Part shown: in pieces, positions 53,266 to 64,000 of the stretch
Layout of the letters: the number at the start of each line of letters is the position of its first letter
How positions within the stretch are numbered: the first letter of the stretch is position 1
Assembly: GCA_019636615.1 (NCBI GenBank)
Contig: JAHBXF010000002.1
Span: 312,001-376,000, forward strand
Length of the DNA stretch: 64,000 nucleotides
Direction of reading: 5' to 3'
DNA from: Phycisphaeraceae bacterium
Lineage (GTDB): Bacteria; Planctomycetota; Phycisphaerae; Phycisphaerales; UBA1924
Program-made: the position numbers and the translations under genes
Notes under the pieces: model-generated
Database searches by the model: none
What the model saw: only the letters and a program-made list of their open reading frames with translations
What the model was told of the DNA's origin: nothing

Positions 53266-56200
53266 ATGAAAGCAGAAGTAAAAAACCGCGGATACACGCG
53301 TTCCAACGCCCGTTGGCGGCGCGGTTCATTCCTGGTGCTGGTGGTGGGAACGCTCGCCCTCCTGGCGGTTGTCATGCTCGTCTACGTAAGCGTGGGCAAC
53401 CAGGACACACGCACCCGCGCGGCCCTGGCGCAGCGCGACAAGCTTGATGATGTTCCCGCGCAGGTGCGAGACTACCTCGCCGAGCAGATCATCGGCGCCG
53501 ATCGTATTTCCACGTGGTACGAGGACAAGAGCGTCGGGAGCGTCCGCACGGATCTGCCCCCCACCCTGGGGCAGGAACCGCAGTTGCTGCGTGAACTGAC
53601 CGATTACGGTTTCACGCGCTACAACGTGCGTTCAGACTCGCTGCAGTACGCGACCGTCTTCACGCCCACGGGCAGTTACTTCCGCCCGCCGGCGTCTCGT
53701 CAGCCGGGGTCTGATGCGAACGACATCACGCCGCGCGTGACGCTCGCCGGGGGGTTCTTCAACTCGCTGCCCCAGGCGTGGATTCCCAGCGACCCGTGGC
53801 TTGCCGCGACAGAGCCCACGTTCCTTGGCTACAACCAGACGGGCGTGCCGCAGGATTTTCTCTACAACCCGCTGCGCCATTCGTTCCAGCCCGGCCTTCT
53901 CAAGCGTGACTGGCTGCATATCTCGAACGTGAGCCCCGACGGCCGCTTTGTGAACCTCTTCAACCTCGCGCCCGCCGTGGGCGGCCGGCGCGTCGCGAAC
54001 TTTGAGGCCCAGCCCGGTCTCGGGCTGGTCAACGGCCTTCCACGGCTCTCCGAGGGGCTCTCGCTGCTGCGCCCGCAGCAGCCCAACAACCCGCAAAGCG
54101 ATCTTTACGACTCAGACACGGTGACCGATTACGGCGTGTCGGTGGCGGGTGACCGCCGCAACTTCCCGGCCTATTTCAGTTCACGCCAGGTCGGGGCCTT
54201 CCGCCCCGCGCGTGACCTGCGCACGGGCGCGGGCTACGGCCCGGGCACTCCCAACTTTCTCAACTATCAATGGGCCGACGCCGACGGCGACGGCATGTTC
54301 GACTCGCGCTGGCAGGAACTCACCGACGGCCGCCTCGACCCCACCAACCCGCTGCAGTTCCTGCAGACAGACGGCAACTACCGCTACTTCATCGCGGTAC
54401 GCATCATCGACGCCTCGGGCCTGGTGAACGTGAACACGGCGGCGGACTTCACAGCCGCGCCCACAACCCGACCGATCGCATACCCGCTTCCATTTCCCAC
54501 AGGAAATTGGCGAGACCCATATCGCACTGTTGGTCTGACGCCCGCGGATATCGACCTCTGGCGGTTGCTCACCGGCCGGGATACGTACGAACCCTATTTC
54601 ACGCGTACCGCGGAATACCCCCAGTCGCAGATCGACACCCAGCGGGCCGCCGGGTATGACGGCATCCCCAACCCGCGGGCGGACCTCATCCCCGCCGAGG
54701 GGCTGCGCGATGACAACTACGCCGGCACCAACCCGCTGCCCGGCGGCGCGGTGTGGCCCCCTTCCAGCTCATCTGGCTACGACGGCTTCCGCGCGCTCTC
54801 CACGGGCCACAACGCCTACATCGCGCTGCGACTGTCGCTCGCGGCGGGTGTGCATTTGCCAAGAGGCCATGCGGCGGATCCGGCAGTAACTTATAGGGGC
54901 GAAGGTATGTTGTTCGCCTTCGCGAACTCCAGATTCGCTGAGTTCACCAACCCGGTGCAGTTCGCTCAACTCAATCCAGATCCGGACGATAGAATAGCCA
55001 GAAGGCTTTGGGATTTTGTGCCCATGCCCGCCAGCGAGTTCGAGCGGAAGTACCCCCTTATGGAAGTGCTCTCCCCTTGGCCAGATCAATTTAATACGCC
55101 TGGTGTGCGCACGGTCAATAATCATAGGGCATTTCCTCCGATATTTACATATCGCACATCGTCTCACTATCCTGCGCGAACTGCAAACGGGCCTGTCTCG
55201 CCTAACTACTGGGATCCTCAGTTGCGTCAACATATTATCTACCCCTCGCAGGCCGATCGGCGAGCGCAGTTTTACGTGACGCAGGCCACCATTGACTTCA
55301 ACACCACGTCGCGTGTCTTCCGGCCCACCGGGGATGTCTCGGTCGATCCCTTCAACCAGCCCGAAACGATCTACCGCTCGCTGGCCTCCTTCGGCATGGA
55401 CGACCTGGCCGAACTGCTGACCTACCGAGCGACCAACAACCCGGCGGTGACAAGCGAACTCGAGCGCGTGCTCGACGGGCGCGACACGATCCGCGCCGCC
55501 GGCGACCCGACCAACCCGAACATCAATCCGCAGCCGTGGAAGTTCGGGCCGCTGCGTAGCAACCGCGGGCTGGATGTCGAGGGCGCACGCGACGTGCGGC
55601 TCAACACCGCCGACGCGACGCCCGGCTCAGACCGCCAGACAGACCTCGAAGCCAGCCTCTTGCTGGATGTCGACATCCGCCAGCGCCTGACCACGGTCAG
55701 CGGCTCGGCCCCGCTGGGGCTCTCGAAGTATGTCGATCCCGACCGCTTCGACGAGCGTGCCGAGGTCAAGGTTGATGCCCGCAGGCGGCTCTCCGAGTTC
55801 GCGGCAAACGGCGCATCGTCTCAAACCCGGCGGGATGCGATCTGGGATATCTTCCGCGGCTACGCCGATTCGCTGCTGCCTCTTTCAGACATCGGCGGCA
55901 ACGCCAACCCCGCCTGGAACCGCAACCCGCCGCAGTTCCACAATACCCGCACTCTCTTTTACGGCTACCAGGGCCCCGAACTGGCCCTGCACACCGCGGC
56001 GCACCTCACGCTCAACATCGCGGACTCCTTCGACCGCGATGTGATCAACCCGCGCGACCCGGCTTCAGAAAACGCCAACGGCCCGCTGGCCTACACCCTG
56101 CTGGTTTTACAGGATGCGAACCCTAACCCAAACAACCCCGGCAACCAAATACTTAGAAACGACGGCGCTTTACCGTGGGATCAACAGCGTTTTCCTTGGT

Positions 56201-59200
56201 GGCATGACAACCAGAGGCTCGATCTCAACGCCGTATCAACTTCACCACGATTAGCAGCGCCATCGGCACAGGCAACACTCGCGGCACCGGCCGTGACGAT
56301 GTTCGGCGTTGAGGCGCAGCCCTTCCTGGTCTCGGTGGGCACCTTCACGGTGTATGCCGACATGCCCGAGGGGCGCGGCCCACAGAACGCGGGCGACCCT
56401 TCGGGCAGCAACGGTGACAATGACGAGGGGCAGGGGCCAACCTTCGAGGCAACGCTGCGGCGTGATGTCTCCCGTTCAAACCCTGACCTGATGTTCCGAG
56501 TGGTGGCCTTTCAGATCACCAACCCCTTCGACGTGCCGGTGCGTCTGGGCAATCGGGCGGGCATCCTCAACGACCAGTCCCAGAAGCCGACGAACTTCGA
56601 CGATTGGGACGTGGCCGACCCCAACTTCCCCGCCCTCGACCGCGAAGACGATTTCTACTACGTGAAGTTCGGTGGGCGCATCTTCAAACTCTCGAAACTC
56701 GAAGAACGCATCAAGGGTGAACAGACCGGGGCACCTACCGAGGCATACGAGCAGGTGCTCAGCGAGCCCACGGGCGGGCTCGATACAACGCTGGCGGACA
56801 TCATCATCGAGCCGCGCAGTTCCATCGTGTGCTACGCGCTCAGCCAGGCCCCCCGCGTCATCGCGCACCACCGCATGCGCCAGGCAGATGCGGATGTCTT
56901 CGGTGCGGGCCCCACCCCCGCGCTAGTTCGCCAGGGCATGCACCGGGCGATCATGCGTCAACTCAACAGCGACAGCCTGAGCAGCGGTCAGGGGCAGATC
57001 CGCGACGAGCACTGCTTCTGGATCCCCGAGATCGATCCCAACACCGGCCGCATGGCGGTGCGCACCGACGACGGCACGAACCACGCCACGGCCCAGTACA
57101 CGGCGATTTCGTCCGACCGTTTCGCTTTCGGGCCGCTTCTGCCCAAGGTGATCGACCCGGCCAGCGGCCAGCCCAACGCCGTGCCCGAACTCCCGGTCGA
57201 GTCAGCAACAGGCATCGACCCCTACGCCGAAAACAAGGTTGTGGAACTCTGGCGAGCCCGGCGCGTGGGCGACCGCAGCGCCACGCAGACCACCAACCCG
57301 TTGATCGCCAAGGAATATCAGCGTCAGAACACGCCCGTGCCCGCGACTGCCTGGTTCGCGGACGCCTCGACCGCCACGAACGCACAACTCCTGGTGCGCA
57401 ACAACTACAGCAACGACCTGCTGGCCGATCGCCTGCGCTTCCCGATTCTGCTTCCCGCCCATGTGACCAGCGGCGAACGCGTTGTCAACCTCGACGCCCG
57501 CCTCTACGTGCCCAGTGGTCAGCCCGAAACGGCGCACCGCAGAGTCCCCGGGGCCGTGACAGATTCTGATCAAGGCACAAACTACATCGGCGAGACGCTC
57601 ACGCTCACGGCTTGGGCCGTAGTGCGTCGCCCGATCGATCCCAGCCTCGCCGAGTATGACCTCAACGCCGACGACCCGCCCGGGGCGGCGGTGCCCATCG
57701 GGGCACTGCCCGTCTATTGCCTCGAGCGCAAAGACCGCGGCAGCCTGACCGACTCCCGCGCGTCCTTCATCACCCGCGACTCGTGGAACCGCTACGAGAT
57801 CAACAACCCCGCGTCGGCGCAGGGTATCAACTACTCCAACCTTGATATCAGCGACTTTGATCCGGGCAAACGCGGCGCGGCCACGAACACCCGAACATGG
57901 TTCACCCGCGCCACCGGCGCCAACCGCCAGCATCTCTCCCTCGCCTTCCGCCACGCGCCCACCGAGGTCATCGACAACAACCCGGGCAATGTTCCGCCTG
58001 ATCAGCGCCTCGGCAGCGGCCGGCGCGGCACGCTCAAGGGCATCCGCGCCGAGGGCGGCGGCGCACCCGATTACAGCAACAACAACGGCCTTTCCGACGA
58101 CTTCAACGACGACTTCCAGGTCTTCTCTGCACGACGCCTGCCCTATGAATCGCTCTACCCCGAGGTGATTCTGGAGAACAACCGGTTCACGCGCTCTTCC
58201 GGCGGTGAAACGTGGTCAACCCTGCGCATCGGCGACATGCTGCTGCCCCTGGGCGTGGGCCCGGTCTACGCCCCGGTGACCGTGCAGAACCAGCCCAACC
58301 GACTCGCCAACGAACCGGCCAGCCCGGTGCTCGCGCAGCGGGCTTCCGAAGTCGCGTGGACGACCTTCGGTGAGTCCATGACGGCCGCGCTGGGGTATGA
58401 CCTGCTGCCCAGGCCCGCGTCAGACCCCGCGGGGCTCAAGACGCCCGAGGCGATCGGCGCTGCACAGTTCCGCTTCGGGCTCACGCTCCCGCCCGGCGCG
58501 CGGGAATACCGGCTGCCCTTCGACCGCGGGAATCTCGTGCTCGACGACTTCTCGCCCTTCTTTGACGCCAACGGCGCGCCGAACCAGCCCGCTTTCTATG
58601 TGGGCCAGGAACAGGGTGGCACAGACCGTCGCCGCTGGACGCAGATTCCTCTGGCGCTCAACATCCTCGACCAGTTCAGTGTCGGCATCGCGGGCGAGCA
58701 GAGCATCACCCGCACCGTGCCCGGGCTCATCAACGTGAACACCGCGCCCCTGGCGGTGGCACGAACACTGCCCATGCTCAGCCCGATGACTACGGCCGGG
58801 CCAAGCCGCGCGTGGCGGGTGACGGTGACCGATCCCTCGCAACCCTTCACGTTGACGCTCGTGGGCCTGCCCGCGCCGCGCAACGGCTCGGTGACCACGG
58901 CATCCATCCCGGCCTACTCGCCGGCCGATACGCTGCGGTTCGCCCTCGAAAGCCTCAACACCATCGGCCCGGGCAATATCTGGGTCTCTCCCGGCAGCAA
59001 CACCGGCGATGCAACGATCGATTCTGACTACGTGGTGTCGTTCATCGGTGAACTCAGCACCACCGTGGCGGGCAACCTCACGGGCAACAACGCCACCGTG
59101 ACACCGATCCCCGTGACCGGCGGCGGCATCAACCCCGCCGGCCCGGTGTGGTGGGGCTCCGGCACGCAGCACGGCCCCTCGGCGGACATCGCCGCGGCGC

Positions 59201-59961
59201 TCGTCGCCTACCGCGACAAACTCCCCACGCCCGTTCGCGCGGCGTCATGGTTCCAGAACGTGCTGAACCCTGATGTGCCCGCGTCGAACCCCTGGGTGAC
59301 CATGCTCGACTACCCGGACCTCGTGCCCCTTTCAGTGGCGCGTCGCACGCCCGACCTTCCCATCGAGCGCATGCTCGGCCGGCAGACCTTCAGCCAGATC
59401 CGCGCTGTCAACGAGCAGCCGGGCTTCTACTCCCTGGGGGCGCTGATGACCGTTCGTCACCACGGTCTCACGGGCCTGGCCCCAGACATCTACCGCTATG
59501 CCTACCCGGTGAACATGGACTATCTGGCCTACTCGCCCAATCCCAGCGTCATGGGCGCACGCGTCTACGGCCCCTCGAACGAGGCGCAGCGCGTCGACAT
59601 CCGCTCCGAGAACAGCAGCATGCTGGGCGTCGATTCGGTGCCCTACCACGTCTCCAACCCGCTGGGCAGCAACCCCGCCAGGATCCAGGTCACCGACACG
59701 CTCGAGAACGAGTTCAAGGAAAAACTCGGCGTGCTCAACGGCTTTGTGAACACCGTCACAACCCGCAGCGACTACTTCATCGCGTGGTTCGTCATCCACG
59801 GGTATCAACGGTCTGACCTCGAGAACCTGGGCCTGAACGACCCGCTCGTGCCCAGCATCGCCCGCCGCTTCGTGATGGTGGTAGACCGTTCCAACGTCGT
59901 CAAGCGAGGGGACAAGCCCCGCATCCTGCTCTTCCGTGAACTCCCCTACTCGCCGAACTGA
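53266..59961 (+). CDS. Giant GspK/PilX-like protein, 2231 residues
   Basis: The N-terminus RWRRGSFLVLVVGTLALLAV is the GspK/PilX-type signal (no Glu at +5, typical of GspK). VRIIDASGLVNVNTAADF near residue 380 and VPGLINVNTAPLAVARTLP near 1820 are GspK-like (I-x-D-x-x-G-x-[VL]-N-[VLI]-N). A Ca-binding-like loop DADGDGMFD is near residue 338. GspK is ~320 residues in proteobacteria, so ~1900 residues are extra, rich in Asn/Pro/Asp and lacking membrane helices. It closes the pseudopilin series. Several in-frame blocks use A/T-rich codons (notably 54850-55260 and 56100-56290). Confidence 0.85.
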   Translation: MKAEVKNRGYTRSNARWRRGSFLVLVVGTLALLAVVMLVYVSVGNQDTRTRAALAQRDKLDDVPAQVRDYLAEQIIGADRISTWYEDKSVGSVRTDLPPTLGQEPQLLRELTDYGFTRYNVRSDSLQYATVFTPTGSYFRPPASRQPGSDANDITPRVTLAGGFFNSLPQAWIPSDPWLAATEPTFLGYNQTGVPQDFLYNPLRHSFQPGLLKRDWLHISNVSPDGRFVNLFNLAPAVGGRRVANFEAQPGLGLVNGLPRLSEGLSLLRPQQPNNPQSDLYDSDTVTDYGVSVAGDRRNFPAYFSSRQVGAFRPARDLRTGAGYGPGTPNFLNYQWADADGDGMFDSRWQELTDGRLDPTNPLQFLQTDGNYRYFIAVRIIDASGLVNVNTAADFTAAPTTRPIAYPLPFPTGNWRDPYRTVGLTPADIDLWRLLTGRDTYEPYFTRTAEYPQSQIDTQRAAGYDGIPNPRADLIPAEGLRDDNYAGTNPLPGGAVWPPSSSSGYDGFRALSTGHNAYIALRLSLAAGVHLPRGHAADPAVTYRGEGMLFAFANSRFAEFTNPVQFAQLNPDPDDRIARRLWDFVPMPASEFERKYPLMEVLSPWPDQFNTPGVRTVNNHRAFPPIFTYRTSSHYPARTANGPVSPNYWDPQLRQHIIYPSQADRRAQFYVTQATIDFNTTSRVFRPTGDVSVDPFNQPETIYRSLASFGMDDLAELLTYRATNNPAVTSELERVLDGRDTIRAAGDPTNPNINPQPWKFGPLRSNRGLDVEGARDVRLNTADATPGSDRQTDLEASLLLDVDIRQRLTTVSGSAPLGLSKYVDPDRFDERAEVKVDARRRLSEFAANGASSQTRRDAIWDIFRGYADSLLPLSDIGGNANPAWNRNPPQFHNTRTLFYGYQGPELALHTAAHLTLNIADSFDRDVINPRDPASENANGPLAYTLLVLQDANPNPNNPGNQILRNDGALPWDQQRFPWWHDNQRLDLNAVSTSPRLAAPSAQATLAAPAVTMFGVEAQPFLVSVGTFTVYADMPEGRGPQNAGDPSGSNGDNDEGQGPTFEATLRRDVSRSNPDLMFRVVAFQITNPFDVPVRLGNRAGILNDQSQKPTNFDDWDVADPNFPALDREDDFYYVKFGGRIFKLSKLEERIKGEQTGAPTEAYEQVLSEPTGGLDTTLADIIIEPRSSIVCYALSQAPRVIAHHRMRQADADVFGAGPTPALVRQGMHRAIMRQLNSDSLSSGQGQIRDEHCFWIPEIDPNTGRMAVRTDDGTNHATAQYTAISSDRFAFGPLLPKVIDPASGQPNAVPELPVESATGIDPYAENKVVELWRARRVGDRSATQTTNPLIAKEYQRQNTPVPATAWFADASTATNAQLLVRNNYSNDLLADRLRFPILLPAHVTSGERVVNLDARLYVPSGQPETAHRRVPGAVTDSDQGTNYIGETLTLTAWAVVRRPIDPSLAEYDLNADDPPGAAVPIGALPVYCLERKDRGSLTDSRASFITRDSWNRYEINNPASAQGINYSNLDISDFDPGKRGAATNTRTWFTRATGANRQHLSLAFRHAPTEVIDNNPGNVPPDQRLGSGRRGTLKGIRAEGGGAPDYSNNNGLSDDFNDDFQVFSARRLPYESLYPEVILENNRFTRSSGGETWSTLRIGDMLLPLGVGPVYAPVTVQNQPNRLANEPASPVLAQRASEVAWTTFGESMTAALGYDLLPRPASDPAGLKTPEAIGAAQFRFGLTLPPGAREYRLPFDRGNLVLDDFSPFFDANGAPNQPAFYVGQEQGGTDRRRWTQIPLALNILDQFSVGIAGEQSITRTVPGLINVNTAPLAVARTLPMLSPMTTAGPSRAWRVTVTDPSQPFTLTLVGLPAPRNGSVTTASIPAYSPADTLRFALESLNTIGPGNIWVSPGSNTGDATIDSDYVVSFIGELSTTVAGNLTGNNATVTPIPVTGGGINPAGPVWWGSGTQHGPSADIAAALVAYRDKLPTPVRAASWFQNVLNPDVPASNPWVTMLDYPDLVPLSVARRTPDLPIERMLGRQTFSQIRAVNEQPGFYSLGALMTVRHHGLTGLAPDIYRYAYPVNMDYLAYSPNPSVMGARVYGPSNEAQRVDIRSENSSMLGVDSVPYHVSNPLGSNPARIQVTDTLENEFKEKLGVLNGFVNTVTTRSDYFIAWFVIHGYQRSDLENLGLNDPLVPSIARRFVMVVDRSNVVKRGDKPRILLFRELPYSPN

Positions 59962-60032
59962 CCAATCGCGGCAAGGGCGGCGGATAGGCGAGGGGCTTCC
60001 CGGGCGGCCGTGGGCGCATACCCTCGTGCTCA

Positions 60033-60106
60033 CAGGGTGTAGCTCAGCTTGGTAGAGCGTGTGGTTTGGGTCCACAAGGTCGCAGGTTCGAATCCTGTCA
60101 CCCTGA
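60033..60106 (+). tRNA. tRNA-Pro (anticodon TGG)
   Basis: 74-base cloverleaf. Acceptor arms 60033-60039 (CAGGGTG) and 60099-60105 (CACCCTG) pair fully, with the C1-G72 pair typical of bacterial tRNA-Pro, and discriminator A60106. The anticodon stem TGTGG/CCACA encloses TTTGGGT giving TGG, and the T loop is TTCGAAT. CCA is not encoded. A strong terminator follows 14 bases downstream. Confidence 0.95.
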
Positions 60107-60119
60107 CTTGTTCAACATG

Positions 60120-60152
60120 AACGCCCGTGTGTCATGCACACGGGCGTTTTTT
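60120..60152 (+). terminator. Intrinsic terminator after tRNA-Pro
   Basis: Twelve-base perfect arms 60120-60131 and 60137-60148 with TCATG loop, then a run of six Ts (60147-60152). It ends the tRNA-Pro transcript and separates it from the convergent pseudouridine synthase gene. Confidence 0.93.
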
Positions 60153-60171
60153 GGCGCCTCCTGCATATTGC

Positions 60172-61944
60172 TCAACCCGAGCGTGCCACCTTCACCGCGC
60201 GGATGGCCAGGAACATGGGGATCTCACGCCTGATGCGGTTTTCCTCTTCCGCGGCGGGGCCGCGCTCGCTGGTGCGCAGGCTGGCCCATTCTTCCATGGC
60301 ATCAATGCAGAGCCCCGCCGCCGCGAGCGCGTGCACATAGTGCTGCACCGGCCTGTGATAGGTGATCGTCGTGATCGGGGCCTTGCCCTTGGCCACAGCG
60401 CCGGGGTTCATGATGATCTCGCGGTGCGAAGGCGACAGATACCCCTCGACCCGACGGAACTGACGCACAGCCTCAGGCGCGATCTGCTCGTGCGGTCGCC
60501 GCTGGTGTTTGCCGGGGCGACGCTTGCGGTCGTCGGGTGTGCGGCGCGGCGGGCCGTCCTGACGCATGGGGATGGGCCTCTCGGGCGAGTCGCTCTCGCG
60601 TGCCCAGCCCCAACTCGTCTGCCCCGGGCTGCGGAAGGCCGGGTGCAGAATGACAGCGACAAACCGCCCGCCCGGGCGCAGCAGCGCGGCAACGCCGCGC
60701 GCCGCAAGAGAGACGGGCTCGATGTTCATGAGCGCCATGACGCACGCCGCGCCATCGAATGGCGCGAGGCCCAGTGATTCGAGTTGGCGCGCGTCGGCGG
60801 TGTGATACTCGGGCGGGGGGGCGTTGTGCGGGGGAGCGATGGATGCCGCGGTGGCGATGAGGTTTCGCGCCGCGTCAACGCCGGTGGCGCTCACACCCAA
60901 CGCGGCAAGCCGCCTGCAGAGCGAACCCTCGCCGCAGGCGACATCCAGCACGCGCTCTCCGGCGCGGGGTTCGAGCAGCCGCACCACGCCGGGCAGGATC
61001 ACGCGTTCGTGGTGATCACTGCCGCGCTCTTCGATCAGGTGCTGATACCAGCCCGCGACATGATCCCACGATTGATCGCCGGGCTGCGGGGCGGCTTGCG
61101 CGGCGAGCCCCTCCGGCAAGGGCTTGGCGGTTGATCGCAGCGGCGTGACAGAGAGGTGCTCAACAAGCGGCTGGGGCGAGGGGCTCTCCCCTTCGGCGGG
61201 CTCGTGGGCGCCGTCCGACTTCGAGCCGACGAGACGTTTGAAAGCGGGGGGGGGCGGGCTTGTGAAGCGCACCGTCTGTCCCGTGGCGGGGTGCGCAAAG
61301 CCCAGTTCGCACGCGTGCAGGCAGAGGCGGTCGATGGGATCGGTGGCCGCGCCGTATCGGCGGTCGCCCACGAGCGGGTGCCCGAGGTATTGAAAGTGAA
61401 CGCGGATCTGGTTTTTCCGGCCCGTTTCCAGGCGCACCTGCACGAGTGTGCGGCCCTTGCCCGAGGCGAGCACGCGGTAATGGCTCACGGCGAGTTTGCC
61501 CTCGGTGCGCAGAGGTTTGCCCGAGGCGTCCCGCCGGATGGGGCCGGCCTCGCTCCGCACCACACCGTCGTCGTCTTCAAAGAGGAAACTCTGGATGGTT
61601 CCCGAGTGCGCGCCGGCACCCGTGCCCACAAGCCCCTCGGCGACGGCCGCGTAGAGGCGGTGGGCCCGCTTGGTGCGGAACTGTTCCTTCAGCCACTCGA
61701 AGGCCTTCTCGGTTTTGGCGAAGACGAGCAGGCCGGAGGCTTCTTTGTCGAGGCGGTGGATGATCCACACCTGGGTGCCGCGCCGTTTGACCTTCTCGCG
61801 GACGTACTTCTTGATCTCGCGGAAGGCGGAGCGCACATCGGTGCCTGGCTCGCCGGCGGTGAGCAGGCCGGCGGGCTTGTCCACGACGATGAGGTCGCGG
61901 TCTTCGTGGACGATGCGGAGGCCTTCGGGGAGGAAATCGCTCAT
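60172..61944 (-). CDS. RluA-type pseudouridine synthase fused to a methyltransferase
   Basis: 590 residues from ATG 61944; the frame is open 54 codons further upstream without conserved sequence. Residues ~5-235 are an RluA-family pseudouridine synthase: [12 protein letters not shown], catalytic D66 in [16 protein letters not shown], and [21 protein letters not shown] Pro/Ser/Glu linker (235-290) joins a class I SAM methyltransferase: motif [16 protein letters not shown] at 332-346, acidic motif II D357, and [19 protein letters not shown]. The reading frame is continuous. Both activities suggest a dual RNA-modifying enzyme, possibly on 23S rRNA or tRNA; the methyl acceptor is unknown. Confidence 0.88.
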   Translation of the reverse strand: MSDFLPEGLRIVHEDRDLIVVDKPAGLLTAGEPGTDVRSAFREIKKYVREKVKRRGTQVWIIHRLDKEASGLLVFAKTEKAFEWLKEQFRTKRAHRLYAAVAEGLVGTGAGAHSGTIQSFLFEDDDGVVRSEAGPIRRDASGKPLRTEGKLAVSHYRVLASGKGRTLVQVRLETGRKNQIRVHFQYLGHPLVGDRRYGAATDPIDRLCLHACELGFAHPATGQTVRFTSPPPPAFKRLVGSKSDGAHEPAEGESPSPQPLVEHLSVTPLRSTAKPLPEGLAAQAAPQPGDQSWDHVAGWYQHLIEERGSDHHERVILPGVVRLLEPRAGERVLDVACGEGSLCRRLAALGVSATGVDAARNLIATAASIAPPHNAPPPEYHTADARQLESLGLAPFDGAACVMALMNIEPVSLAARGVAALLRPGGRFVAVILHPAFRSPGQTSWGWARESDSPERPIPMRQDGPPRRTPDDRKRRPGKHQRRPHEQIAPEAVRQFRRVEGYLSPSHREIIMNPGAVAKGKAPITTITYHRPVQHYVHALAAAGLCIDAMEEWASLRTSERGPAAEEENRIRREIPMFLAIRAVKVARSG

Positions 61945-62167
61945 GTGGGGAGGGGGTTGTAGGCGCGGACGGGACCTGCGCGGCGGGTGCGATGACAGAT
62001 TGCCGACGGGGAGTCCTCGGCGATGGCGTCGAGGGGTGGGGGTCCGTACGCTTGGGCAGCCCGTTGGGGCAACTCCCCGCAGGGTTTCGTCAACTGCGCG
62101 ATGCAACTTCTCCCCAGGCGGCCCGCGGACGGTCGGGCAGGGTCAATCTATCGGAGGTAGAGTCAGC

Positions 62168-63469
<1,302 letters not shown>

Positions 63470-63667
63470 GAACGTTCGGTACGCGATAGGATATCGTGCA
63501 CAGACTGGAACTTGCCAGACTGTGTAAGGTGAATGAAAGGGTGTTGTGCTTCTTCTTCTGGGCGAGAAAGCCCGCAGGAGGAGGGCTATCATCCCGACCC
63601 GTCACCGAGCGGCGCAGCGGCGCCGTCTCATGGCGGAAAGAAGCAGTGTGTTGATCGGGGTTGCCCT

Positions 63668-63961
63668 ATGCCCAAGAACAAGAACCACAAAGGCCTTCTG
63701 AAGCGGATCCGGATCACCAAGACCGGCCTGATCCGTCACCGTTCGTCCAGCCATAAGCACTTGCGCTCGGGCAAGGGCGGCAAGAAGTTGCGCCAGTACC
63801 GGAACGATCCGTACATGTCCAGCGCGGATACGAAGCGGCTCGAAAAACTGCTCTTCCGTCGCCTGCGTGGGCGCGAGCAGCCCCGCACGTCGCTTCGCCG
63901 CAGCCCCTCGCCCGAGCAGCGTAAAGCCGCGCAGGCGGCCAAGGCCGCTCAGGGCGAGTGA
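63668..63961 (+). CDS. rpmI: 50S ribosomal protein L35 with C-terminal extension
   Basis: 97 residues; L35 is normally ~65. MPKNKNHKGLLKRIRITKTG is the L35 start at ATG 63668, followed by HRSSSHKHLRSGKGGKKLRQ and DPYMSSADTKRLEKLLFR, the usual end. A further ~30 residues rich in Arg/Gln/Ala follow. The 198-base leader contains AGCCC/GGGCT around 63567-63585. rplT (L20) probably begins beyond the window edge; infC is not upstream here. Confidence 0.92.
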   Translation: MPKNKNHKGLLKRIRITKTGLIRHRSSSHKHLRSGKGGKKLRQYRNDPYMSSADTKRLEKLLFRRLRGREQPRTSLRRSPSPEQRKAAQAAKAAQGE

Positions 63962-64000
63962 TGCATGAACCCGCACGGGCCCGCGGCCGCGTGCGAGGAT

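Overview
The window (about 64 kb, high GC, strong G/C bias at third codon positions) looks like chromosomal DNA of a planctomycete, most likely class Phycisphaerae. I infer this from the planctomycete-type VPTPAG...RRRR sorting tail (24721-25353), a secreted protein with two DUF1080 (3-keto-disaccharide hydrolase) domains, very large pseudopilin-like proteins, and ribosomal proteins with unusual extensions. No marker here fixes the genus; 16S rRNA is not present.

2-16312 is the S10-spc-alpha ribosomal superoperon on the + strand: rplC (5' end outside), rplD-W-B, rpsS, rplV, rpsC, rplP, rpmC, rpsQ, rplN-X-E, rpsZ, rpsH, rplF-R, rpsE, rplO, secY, map, infA, rpmJ, rpsM-K, rpoA, rplQ, closed by a strong intrinsic terminator. 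The genes rpmD, adk and rpsD are missing from their usual slots. A string of five hairpins lies between rplC and rplD. L22 carries an N-terminal helix-turn-helix-like domain, S14 is the short form but has lost three of four zinc cysteines, and L17 has a large insertion.

16543-25353 is mixed: a Cys-rich lipoprotein, pheS (no pheT beside it), a membrane protein, a 69-bp tandem repeat, tRNA-Gly(CCC), a PD-(D/E)XK nuclease protein, a tyrosine-recombinase remnant (together resembling a decayed tRNA-linked island), a short TspO, an 11-bp minisatellite, a DNA-repair pair (SRAP/YedK-like protein and Y-family polymerase) and a PEP-CTERM-type secreted protein.

25478-31222 (minus) is a tripartite RND efflux operon (adaptor, pump, outer-membrane channel). 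31360-34776 (minus) is a large secreted sugar-metabolism protein. 35016-35765 (minus) is a PhoU-like protein. 35977-40086 (+) is a LivHMGF branched-chain amino-acid/amide ABC transporter without its binding protein. 40117-40794 (minus) is a stand-alone CoaB.

41008-59961 (+) is a type IV pilus / type II secretion-like locus: PilB-like ATPase, PilT, second PilB-like ATPase, PilC/GspF platform protein, then five pseudopilin-like proteins ending in a 2231-residue GspK/PilX-like protein. These last genes contain in-frame patches of distinctly more A/T-rich codon use.

The right end holds tRNA-Pro(TGG) with a terminator, an RluA pseudouridine synthase fused to a methyltransferase (minus), enolase, and rpmI (L35). 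The candidates most worth pursuing as undescribed biology are the rplC-rplD structured leader, the HTH-L22 fusion, the giant pseudopilin with its codon-use patches, the nuclease/integrase-remnant island and the RluA-methyltransferase fusion.
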